Source: Pleurotus djamor (lineage: Eukaryota; Basidiomycota; Agaricomycetes; Agaricales; Pleurotaceae). Taken from it: a stretch of 25,984 nucleotides of DNA. A model generated the notes under the pieces. It did not search any database, had not been told where the DNA came from, and saw only the letters and a list, made by a program, of their open reading frames with translations. Positions 10,858-19,592 of the stretch are shown one piece after another; position 1 is the stretch's first letter; each line of letters opens with the position of its first letter. The translations under genes were made by a program, and so were the position numbers. The stretch is from assembly GCA_029747585.1 (NCBI GenBank), contig JAPEVF010000651.1:1-25984 (forward strand), given 5' to 3'.

Positions 10858-10911
10858 GATAGGATGAGATCACGATCAAAAGGTTTTGAGTACGCGGAAG
10901 GAGCCCCTATA

Positions 10912-13778
10912 TCAGGTCCTGGACGTTCCCTTCCCAGCAGCTTTGCGCCGCCGGTCAAGTTTCCGCTCGACAAATGCTACATATTGAGACATGCCCGAGT
11001 CGAGTAACTTGACTTTCCCATTACCAACCATGAACGTTTGTCCAATTTCATTCTGATCCTCTTCGTCGGAAGAATCAGATGCGTCTTCATCAACTTCATC
11101 ATCTCCAAATGCTTGAGCGGATGCCAGAGAACAACCTTCGACCACGACGCGACTGAACCATCTAATTGCAGGAGGGTTGGATGCCTCGACTGGAAGAAAA
11201 TCATAGAAGCAACTGACCGGTCATGGGTAATGAGAATGATTGCTCCTGTATANTTTTTTGAGTGCGATTGCAAGGGCTTGAATCGTTGGGGCGTCGACAT
11301 GGGTTGTTACCTCATCAAGAAGCCTAGTAATTACGGTATATCAGCGAAGTACGAAGTGGATGAGGCACACTTCCTCACAACAAAGGAGGCGGCCTGAATA
11401 TTATAAGAGCCAAAGCAAGTCGGACCTGAGGAAGTCGTAAATTCCAAGGAAAATCAATGGCGAATCGGATATTTGTACCTTCTGTCCTCCGGAAAGGGCT
11501 ATCAGAGGAGTGTGGCTAGCCAACGAGCCACTGAGACCCAGGACCCCAAGACATTGTCTTGCTTCAGGCTCCTCAACACGCTCTCCTTTACCTTGGAAAT
11601 GATCGAGAAAGTACTGGAGCGCCGTTGTGTTTTTGAACTTTTCTCCGGACAGCTCCTCCACTGCGTGTTGTGAGAAGTACCCGATTTTGAGAAGTGGGTG
11701 GCGTGTTATGGTGCCTTTGGTAGGGACCAGCTCCCCCATGACCAACTTCGCCAATGTTGACTTTCCTTGACCATTCTAAACACAATTCGTAGATGTCACG
11801 GCCGAGGCAAGTAGATCATAAGATTGGATAGGACTCACAGCACCAACGATGGCACATCTTCCGCCTTGTCCTACCGTAAATGTAACGCCTTCCAGTTTCG
11901 TGGTCTGGCGTCGATAAGCAAACGATACATTTTCGAAATGCACGAGATCTCCAACTGTTCGCAGTTTCTCTGGATTTGGAAAGTTAATCCGAACGGGCGG
12001 CTCGGCATCTTCGACTTCAATTTCTGCTCGATTAGTGAGGTGATATCCAGCAAGATCTCGATTGAGCTTAAACCTGGTGCCTTTGGCACTGACTTCGGCA
12101 CCCCATCGTTCGTCTAACCTATTAGGTTGCTTAGTTCGACTGGAACCAATAGCTAGAGCAATGACTTACTTTCGTTGCCGACTCTTCGCCATTCTGAGTC
12201 TGAAAAATCCCGGCTTCAGTGTCTACAGAAGCTTGTACAATCATAAATATAGGCTTACTTGTTGTCGTCACCACTTTGCTTCGCTGCCGCGCGTCCCTGC
12301 TGGATAGAGCGCTCGATCTAGACATATAAGACGTTGGGACGAGCCAGGCGCGAAGAATGTGGGAAACGTACATGCTCTTTCTTCTTATCAAGAGCACTTT
12401 GACTTTTGATGGCAGCTTTCCGCTTCTTCTTCTCGTCTATTTCGTATGCCCTGGGTGTTCCCTCAAAATATCGCAAAGTCTTATTTCGAAGGTGAATTGT
12501 TTCGTCGACGACATGATTGAGGAAAACCTGATCATGCGACGTTACGACGAGCGTCCGGTCTTGCGAGACTAAGTATTGCTCGAGCCATAGGGTGGCTTCC
12601 AGATCCTGTTCGTGGGCTCGATCAGGCACCAGCATCAACGTACAAAATAAGAAAGCGTACCAAGAAATTGGAGGGTTCATCGAGGAGGAGGACATCAGAT
12701 TGGACTAGGAGAGACGCTGCAAGAGCACATCTTGATCGCCAGCCTCCGGATAGTGACGTGACTGGTGAGTTCATCATCTCCGTTGAGAATCCGAGTCCAG
12801 CCAGTATCGTAGCGGCGCGAGCCTCGGTCGTTGACGCATCGAGCTAGATTTACATCAATTTCATACCCATCGAAGAAGAGACACTAGACCCACTAGTTCG
12901 AGGGTAGTGGAAACGTCCGAAAGCATATCGGCTGCTTGGCGGGCGACATCGCTCTCTAGAATGCCTTGATCAAGTCTGAATCGTTCTTCATCAAGTCTCA
13001 GTAAAATATCAAGAAAATACACGCACGCCTCTTGTGCTTCCTTGACGCGGGCTTCCGCCTTGATTTCTTCTTCGCGAGCTTTCTTGCCTCGTGCACCTGT
13101 GGTTTTGCTGGCGAACTTACGGACTTCCTCAAGCTCAAATACTAGTCTAGCCAGTCGTATCTCGGAGACAATACGCTGGGTTTGGGAGATTGAAGTGGTC
13201 TCCACCGCCTGAGTAAGACCTATATGATAAACATAAAGATTGTTTTAAGAATAGAAAGTGTGACGACCCACGATCAAACTCCACCATTGCCCTCTCCCTC
13301 TCTAAGTCACCATGAACGACGTGACTGAGAACGGTGGCTTCCTTCACAACAGACTGAGAGATTCGTGTACTGTCTGTGACCTGTGAAACAAGAACGATGC
13401 GAAGAAGCTTTCCAAGACCTGGAATTATTTTGTCGGCCATGGCTTGGAGAAGCGCTGACAGTTTACGAGAGATGATGCCTCAGAGCGAGACGCTGCATCA
13501 CAAGGATGGACGCACTTGATTTTCCGGTTCCGTTCCTAGACGTAAATTATGAAAGTCCGATTAGTGCAGACACTGACGATCACAGCGTACCTTCCCATCA
13601 GAGCATAACGAACGCCCGCCTTTAACCTGAGCTTGCTATCCGTAAGAAGCTCTCGATCTCCAATGGTGATGTTGACACCCTTTAGATCAACTTCAGTGGT
13701 GGTGTCTAATGTTTCTGCGTGAAAGCGAGATTGCTGAGAGGTTGCGATGATCTTGGGCTTGATGGGGGTAGTGGACAT
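10912..13778 (-). CDS. ABCF-type twin ATP-binding cassette protein (soluble)
   Basis: Fourteen exons: 13778-13591, 13535-13516 (20 nt), 13454-13272, 13219-13027, 12975-12894, 12843-12661, 12605-12372, 12317-12259, 12199-12170, 12118-11839, 11775-11479, 11425-11379, 11323-11218, 11161-10912; 716 aa once the N at 11253 is discounted. Two ABC domains and no membrane segment, the ABCF architecture tied to ribosomes and translation. Domain 1: Walker A GRNGTGKST (62-70), signature LSGGWRSR (253-260), Walker B DVLLLDEPSNFLD (272-284), H-loop TSHD (305-308). Domain 2: Walker A GANGQGKST (483-491), signature LSGGQKVR (578-585), Walker B LLLDEVTTHVD (599-609), ITHDR (630-634). Between them is a charged linker rich in Lys/Glu (about 340-400). 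The usual DEPTNHLD of domain 2 is changed to DEVTTHVD. The C-terminus is acidic (DEVDEDASDSSDEEDQNE), then basic. Exact orthology (Arb1, Gcn20 or a fungal-specific group) is not settled. Confidence 0.9.
11253..11253. other. ambiguous base that breaks the ABCF frame
   Basis: The N lies beside six T (six A on the coding strand). Exon 13 is 106 nt as printed but must be 105 nt for ALKKYTGAIILITHDR to read through. The N therefore behaves as a surplus base at a homopolymer, not as a real frameshift. Confidence 0.8.
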
Positions 13779-14244
13779 GGTGAGATAGGACAAGTTTCGA
13801 CAACTTCCTGTCAATGTGAGGGTGCAGAGTGTTCGTTATGTCAAGCTACCAACAACGGCGTAATGTATATAAACCACAACCAGCGGAACCGAACTCCAGA
13901 GTAAAATGACTAGGAGGCACATACACGAGGCCGAGAGGCCTAAGCGGACCGGATAGCGCCGGTAAATGTGAATTTGTTTTCCCCGAATCAGATCCTTACT
14001 AGATACAGCTTGGATGGCAGGCGGATATGTTCGAAAAAGCGGATAGGAAAAGGCGGATGAGGAGCTGCTAACGTGGGGCGGAAGTGGGTGGTATCAGGTG
14101 ACCTGAGGGCTATAAATCTGCTTTCAAGGAGATCGGCCCCCAATCAAACACCCTAACCAAACTATCATCCAGCAAGCGTCCTCAAGTCAAAGCGACGACC
14201 CGCCTTCGACTCGCCCTTCACAACAACATCTCTAACACGACAAC
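13779..14244. promoter_or_regulatory. divergent promoter, ABCF gene (-) and secreted protein (+)
   Basis: 466 bases between two divergent starts. On the plus side TATAAAT at 14111-14117 lies 134 bases before the ATG at 14245. It is followed by a C/A-rich, G-poor leader from about 14140 to 14244, typical of strongly expressed fungal genes. No clear TATA box was found for the ABCF side. A small palindrome, AGGCCT, lies near 13935. Confidence 0.55.
14111..14117 (+). promoter_or_regulatory. TATA box of the small secreted protein
   Basis: TATAAAT, 134 bases upstream of the ATG at 14245, followed by a CA-rich leader. Confidence 0.6.
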
Positions 14245-14682
14245 ATGCATCTCGCCAAGTCGATTCTGCCAGCCGCCTTGGCAATCAGTGCATCAAGCTG
14301 TCTGCTTGCACACGCCCAACCCATCGACCCCATCGCAAACGCGGTGGCCTCGACGAGCGACGCGCCACAGAATAGGGAGAAACCAACACCGCCTCAGCAC
14401 ATCTACACCTGGCAACCTGTAGAGGAGAAAGGAACCTCTGATCACGCCGAGCTAGCAAAGTCGGAGCGCATCGCGGATGAGGTCATAGCAAAGCGCGGGC
14501 AACTCCCTGAAGAGAGGGACGGCGATAAAGGCAGGGCAGGAACGCGGAGGCTTCGTTTTTACATCAGGGAGGGCGGCGGTGACGCGGACACTCGCTGGGC
14601 TTATGATCGTACTGTCGAAGGCCGATGGGAGCATGTGCAGAAGGATGAGTTCCGATCCATTGAGCGGCCTTTTTATGGTTAA
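14245..14682 (+). CDS. small secreted protein of unknown function
   Basis: A single-exon ORF of 145 aa. The N-terminus is a clear signal peptide: MHLAKSILPA, a hydrophobic Ala/Leu/Ser core, and a likely cleavage after AHA-Q at residue 25. The mature protein is hydrophilic, without cysteine, and Pro-rich at 46-51. It contains a dibasic KR at 83-84 (VIAKR-GQLPEE) that could be a Kex2-type processing site. The C-terminal third is charged and aromatic (RRLRFYIREGGGDADTRWAYDR), ending in RPFYG. I recognise no family. A TATA box and CA-rich leader upstream support expression. It converges on the Mdm31-like gene, with about 100 bases between the stop codons. Confidence 0.8.
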   Translation: MHLAKSILPAALAISASSCLLAHAQPIDPIANAVASTSDAPQNREKPTPPQHIYTWQPVEEKGTSDHAELAKSERIADEVIAKRGQLPEERDGDKGRAGTRRLRFYIREGGGDADTRWAYDRTVEGRWEHVQKDEFRSIERPFYG

Positions 14683-14783
14683 GCTTGAGTCTTGACCGTT
14701 ACATCTTGTATACCCTGCACCCAGCCTATACACATTCTATGCCTTCCATCATGAACATGAAATCCGTGCGCATGCAATTCTGG

Positions 14784-16473
14784 TCAGGCTGGGAAACCCG
14801 GTATAAACTCCAGGTCGTAGAGACCCTGCCCATTAAGATACAGGTCTTTAAGGTGGGCAGAAACGGGATCGACAAGACCACGCAGGGCGGAAATGGCGGC
14901 GCTGGCCGTCATCTGCAAACTCCACAGTCCAACGGTCTTGATACGTTTGTTCATGTTGGCTTGGGCTACGTGGTAGGCGAGGGCGTCGTATATCTACATC
15001 CAATGTCAGAGAAAGTCCAACGCCAAATAAATAAACAAAAAACCTTGAGCGAAATTTCATCCATAAGACCAGCTAGAGGGGTTGCCAATGAGTTTACCAT
15101 ACAAGCGGGGGGTCGTACAGCACTTACTTTCCCACATCTACCCGAAGAACAAATCAGAGGATAGAGAGACACAACAGTAAAAAAACGTACCGTCCAAGCA
15201 CCGTCAAAATCGGAAAGATCCTTGACCACCGTACAGCGGATGGGTATCAGCGTGTGGTTAGCGCTAGGAAAGGGTTTCGTATCAGAGGGAAGGCAATGTG
15301 AAATGGAATCATTTCGCCCTTACTTCATGAAGGCTACGATAGGTCTGATGAGCGCATTATTGGCGTAGGAAAGGTCTGAAGTAAAAATGGGAACGGCCGC
15401 CTTGACGTCGCGAAACCTAATATCGATGTCAATGATGACTTTGGGGCCGTGGTCTCCGTTATGTCCTGGGCTATCGGTTTGATAACCCCCTAGATCTTCT
15501 GGTGCTCGAAGCGGCGGTTTCGCAAGTTGACGCCGACCTGGGATGCGAGCATGTGCAGAATCATCACTGGAACTGAGCGAGGTCGTAATAGCGTCGGCAA
15601 TCTCCTCCAGTAGGGCGTTGAAAGGCATATCGTCCGTGGGATCGCGCGGAAACTTGATGTCGAAAACAGCATCCACCTTTCCAGAAACGATCCAGGAGAT
15701 TGGGCCATCGTCCGTGGTGGAGCCCTTCAAGTGATCAATACTAACGCCGTCGATGCGAATTCTAGACTGCGGGACCATATTAGATCAAACAATGGATCGA
15801 AGAACAGCTAACTGACCATGCGGGCCCATTCGCCATCTTTCAAATCGGAGTCGGTGGTTCTGCTGATGCTTTGGGGTTTGTGCAAGCTAAACAGACAGTT
15901 ATCGAACTGCCCCACGATGTTCTCGGCCGACAACAAGTCATAAAACATCCACTGCTTGCGAAAGCAGCGAAGGTCTGCCCGAAATATGGAGGCTGTGTAC
16001 GGGCGGAAATCTCCAGGCTGATATACGGTGATGAGAACGTCCTCTAGCTGTAGGCTTTCCAGTTCGAAATCGCCTGGTTTAGCGATTTGGCGGAAAGCCG
16101 CAGGATCGAGTGGATTCTCTGGATCCCATATGACAGATCTTCGGTCTACGAATGAAACAAACCGATTAGAAAACGGATGACAGGTTGAGTGCCTATCATA
16201 CCCAAGACTCCACGGACCCCCTTAATGACAGCATCTTCTATCAGGCCTTTACCGTCTAGCCATTGTTTCAAGGAGAGCGTGACATCGATAGAGTCAATGG
16301 TAAGATCATACATCGCCCAACCAGAATCGTCTTCCATTGGGCTAGGGCCATCATTATCGTCCTCTTCTTCAATATGATGCATGGCTGGGTGGTTGCTGAC
16401 ATCATAGCCGACGGCAGCCTTATGAGCGGAGTACGTGGGCTCTTTGTGCGCAGATGAAGAAGGTCGCCGAGAT
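14784..16473 (-). CDS. MDM31: Mdm31/Mdm32-like mitochondrial inner-membrane protein, 5' end missing
   Basis: Mdm31 and Mdm32 are inner-membrane proteins needed for mitochondrial distribution, morphology and lipid homeostasis. Exons visible: 16472-16202 (5' incomplete), 16145-15817, 15766-15324, 15263-15191, 15137-15128 (10 nt), 15072-15044, 14993-14784, giving about 454 aa of the C-terminal part. Diagnostic segments in order: AVGYDVSNHPA, DLTIDSIDVTLSLKQWLDGK, RRSVIWDPENPLDP, GDFELESLQLEDVLITVYQ, GDFRPYTASIFRADLRCF, GPISWIVSGKVDAVFDIKFP, VIIDIDIRFRDVKAAVPIF, SYANNALIRPIVAFMN, VVKDLSDFDGAWTMWETGL and IKTVGLWSLQMTASAAISAL. The coding signal ends at SRRPSSSAHK next to Ns at 16474, 16476 and 16480. 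The expected N-terminal transmembrane half is not found upstream. The family call is from remembered conserved blocks and is firm for Mdm31/32; choosing Mdm31 over Mdm32 is less so. Confidence 0.85.
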
Positions 16474-17060
16474 NANGTANAGGTAATAAGTTAGAGCTTC
16501 GCTCGTCGGGGACGACGGCGGGACAAATTGTAGTGATCGAATCTGACGAGGGGAGGGTTTCGCGAGGGGGTGATATGGATGCCCGGGAGGTGGCTTCAAC
16601 CGCTTTATATGTGCTGGGAAGAATCCACATTAGGAAGGGCATTGTCATAGGACGCCGAGGAGGATCCGGCTTGTCACGGCACCATTGTCCAGAGTGAGGA
16701 GCGTCCTATCGAGCTTGTGCTGAGCGTCCCGCTGCGACAGCGGACACGGGGGCGACGTTGAAGAGCTTGGGCGGACGTTGACGAAGAAATGCAGGTCTAA
16801 GAGCAGTTTCAGACATATATCCGCTGGCTGGAGGTGGCCATTACCACTGGTCCGTGCATGCGACGGAGCAAGACAAAGCCCCTATCCAGACAATGGGAGA
16901 AATGCGATCACGTGACAACAATGCAACCGCCATTCACGTCCCAAAAAGGCAATTCCCCGTGAAGGGCCTTTGTCCTGTTCTCCCATGACTTCGACTCAAA
17001 ATATGCCTCGCTGCTTTCGCTTGATTCCCACTTCTCTTTCCCTTTCTCCTCCTCTCCCTC
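16474..17060. other. N cluster and upstream region between MDM31-like gene and STE3
   Basis: Three Ns lie at 16474-16480. The minus strand beyond them holds a 37-codon ORF from 16816 (start MSETALRPAFLRQRPPKLF) that looks like an acid-poor, Arg-rich mitochondrial presequence. It stops at TAG with no donor nearby and could be the original first exon. TATATAAAG on the minus strand lies at about 16601-16610. On the plus strand, a long pyrimidine-rich tract (about 17028-17060) runs directly into the receptor start. No transmembrane-coding Mdm31 sequence was found in any minus frame here. Confidence 0.5.
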
Positions 17061-19053
17061 ATGCGCCATCCAGAACTCCCAATCGCAGCTTTCATTTCTG
17101 CTGCTCTCGTCATCGTACCCTTCACCTGGCATTGGAGGGCTCATAATATCGCGACCTGTGCTTTGATGTTTTGGCTCTTTATCGTCAACATAGTATACGG
17201 CGTAAACTCGATAATATGGGCCAACGATGTGATACAACGGGCACATATCTGGTGTGATATTGGTGCGTCCACGGCCCAAGCTTGATGGCGATTTTTTGCT
17301 GAAGTCTTTCCAGCTACAAAGGCCGTCGTCGGCGCGTCTTTTGCTCTGCCGATCTGTACGATGTGCATTTGCAAACACTTGGAGATGGTCTCTTCGAGTC
17401 GAAAGGTTGCCTTCGACTACTCCGATAAACGTCGCAGGATCATATTCGAGTCTGTGATGTGCTTCGGTCTGCCCGCTATTTTCATGGCTCTTCGTACGTG
17501 TTCTTTCATGGGTGTGAGGAGTCGTCTTACAAAGTACTGGTAGACTACATCGTACAAGGACATCGCTTCGACATCGTCGAGGGTGTTGGATGCGCCGCCA
17601 CCGTTTACATCTCTGTCCCTGGGATCATGATCATATGGTTTCCCAAACTTCTCTTCGCTGCTTTAACATTCCTTTATGCCTGTATGTCTTGAAATATTCC
17701 TCGGCTCTGGGACCTCACTCATCGTTATCCAAACAGCGGCCGCTCTCTACCACTTTATTCGCCGTCGAATCACCTTTGCTATCCATCTGCAAAACTCAAA
17801 CTCGGCTTTGACGACCAATCGCTACCTTCGACTCATAGCCATGTCAATCACTGAAATGATTTGGGGAACTGTGCTGACTGGTGTCAATCTTTGGACCAAT
17901 ACAAGATTCGGGCTGCGTCCGTGGACCAACTGGGATGATGTTCATTCTAACTTCTCCCGTGTCGACGTTTTCCCTCGGATCCTCATCCCCCAAGATGCCT
18001 ACACACTCTTCCTCCTCTTTTGGTGGGCTATGCCTGTCTCCTCGTTGATATTCTTCCTCTTCTTCGGCTTCGGGGAGGAAGCCATGAGGGAATACNAAAA
18101 AACTCTGGTCGTGGATTCGTACAAAGATTTTCAGAATCAAGCCTTCTGAGAAGAAAGCCCCTTTGCCAGGAGCTGGTTTTGCTAGGTAAGCTTGAGGAAT
18201 CGTCACCCTCATTCGAACGCCCGCTTAGGTTGTCCTTCTAGTTTCCCCAAACCTCTCCGTCTTTCGACGCTTGCCTTGTCGTCGAACGCAACGAGCGCAA
18301 CGAGCAGCCAAGGTCCCGATACTGATATGGAGAAGAATACGCCTCCTCCAATGTACACGGCCTCTTCCAATTCCTCTTTCCCGCGTACTCCAGTCAAGCG
18401 CGATCCGGACTCTTTCAGTATCTCTACCCTGTCGTATTATGGTGCTGCTGTCGATGCCGTACCTCCCCGGCCCGTACACGATGGACGAAATGGCATCCCA
18501 TCGTAAGCACACATTGTTCTCATAATGCGCACACCTGTATCTGATATTTGCGCTTCACAGAACCCCTCGTCCCATTTACTTGAACCCAATCGCAAGCACA
18601 TCCACGAGTTCATGCCCCGCTTCTTCTTTACGCCCCACACCATCTGTTGAAAGTCTCCCTCCACGCATCGAGCTCTCTCCCCTCCATGACTACTCTCCAT
18701 CAACTTCTTGTGAATCACTCGTCGATTTTAACACAGCCCCACCCTCGTTCCTAACCAACAAAACGAGTAACTTCACACTTCGCTCAACACAGTCCGTCGA
18801 TCGCATATACGTTTCGCAGAATTCGCGACCTCAACGTGTGCGTACGCCTACGCCCGCACCGTTTAGGGATTTGCAGGATATTCCGAGTGAGGATGACAGG
18901 TCATTCTACTCAGGGACGAGCTCGGCTGCTTCGTCACGACGACCCTCGGTGACTGGCGAGGAAGACACATCGCCACCATTGCCATCGACACAACCCCGGT
19001 TAGCTGATGCTATCTGGGTCACGGTACATACGGAGACCAGACATGGTGCTTGA
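17061..19053 (+). CDS. STE3: STE3-type fungal pheromone receptor (GPCR)
   Basis: Seven-transmembrane receptor for farnesylated peptide pheromones. Six exons: 17061-17262, 17314-17493, 17544-17681, 17737-18185, 18242-18502, 18561-19053; 573 aa when the N at 18096 is discounted. The N-terminus is typical of basidiomycete receptors (PELPIAAFISAALVIVPFTW, then HWRAHNIATCALMFWLFIVN). Further family blocks are DKRRRIIFESVMCFGLP, HYIVQGHRFDIVEGVGC, ALYHFIRRRITFAIHLQNSN, LRPWTNWDDVHSNFSRVDVF, and a last membrane segment near SSLIFFLFFGFGEEAMREY. After the seventh helix, about residues 295-573 form a Ser/Thr/Pro-rich cytoplasmic tail ending in WVTVHTETRHGA. For exon 4 to exon 5, the acceptor at 18241 is used rather than 18227, which would stop after three codons. 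Whether it is a mating-type B receptor or a non-mating paralogue cannot be told; no pheromone gene was seen nearby. Confidence 0.92.
18096..18096. other. ambiguous base that breaks the STE3 frame
   Basis: The N precedes six A. The frame EEAMREYKKLWSWIRTK continues into KPSEKKAPLPGAGFA only if the N is not counted. With it, the ORF ends at a stop at about 18149. This is the same pattern as at 11253. Confidence 0.8.
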
Positions 19054-19592
19054 TGCAGATGTCCTCTCCGATCCTCACTCTTTCGCCCACGACATGACTG
19101 TTTCGTTCCATTGCACATATTAGACACCCAATATCCATCCGACGATAAAACGACCAACCGTCAACGTATTTATGTATATGTACCATTTTTAACTGATCTA
19201 CTCGACGATATTAAGCATAACAGGACTCAACTGAGATTTTGTACAAATATTACATTAGCCATCTGTACCTTGTAGATACACTCCTTCACATTGGCTTCAC
19301 AAGCTGAAGCTGAACGTTGAATACACAATGAATTTTGCCATTGCCTCCATGATGGCGCAGTCGTCAGTTTGTTTCCATTTCTAACCTTCCATGCCACATA
19401 CTCAGGCTTCTTTTGCCATTCCATTTTCAGGTTGAAGACTGCGTGAGATCGCCGCCCATCTTGCCTCATCTACCATTTTCCTCAGGTTGACTGGCCCTAT
19501 CGAACACACACCTCGCCGTCAATGATGGTCACGCCTCTGATATTTCTCCCTCTGCTTCCAGCAGCTCTGGAAGTAGTCTGCACGCTTAGACG
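19054..19592. other. intergenic: STE3 3' end and P450 promoter
   Basis: 539 bases between two genes in the same direction. The first part, AT-rich around 19165-19220, should hold the receptor 3' UTR and poly(A) site. The remainder should hold the P450 promoter. Minus-strand ORFs at 19227-19469 and 19497-19715 carry no recognisable motif and are taken as chance. Confidence 0.5.

Noticed and set aside
16908..17378. 156-codon minus-strand ORF
   Set aside because: It lies antisense to the first exons of the STE3 receptor and has no domain.
17459..17692. ORF ending in a CaaX-like YACMS
   Set aside because: It is an out-of-frame reading inside the STE3 gene across an intron, and the Cys is not at the required fourth position from the end.
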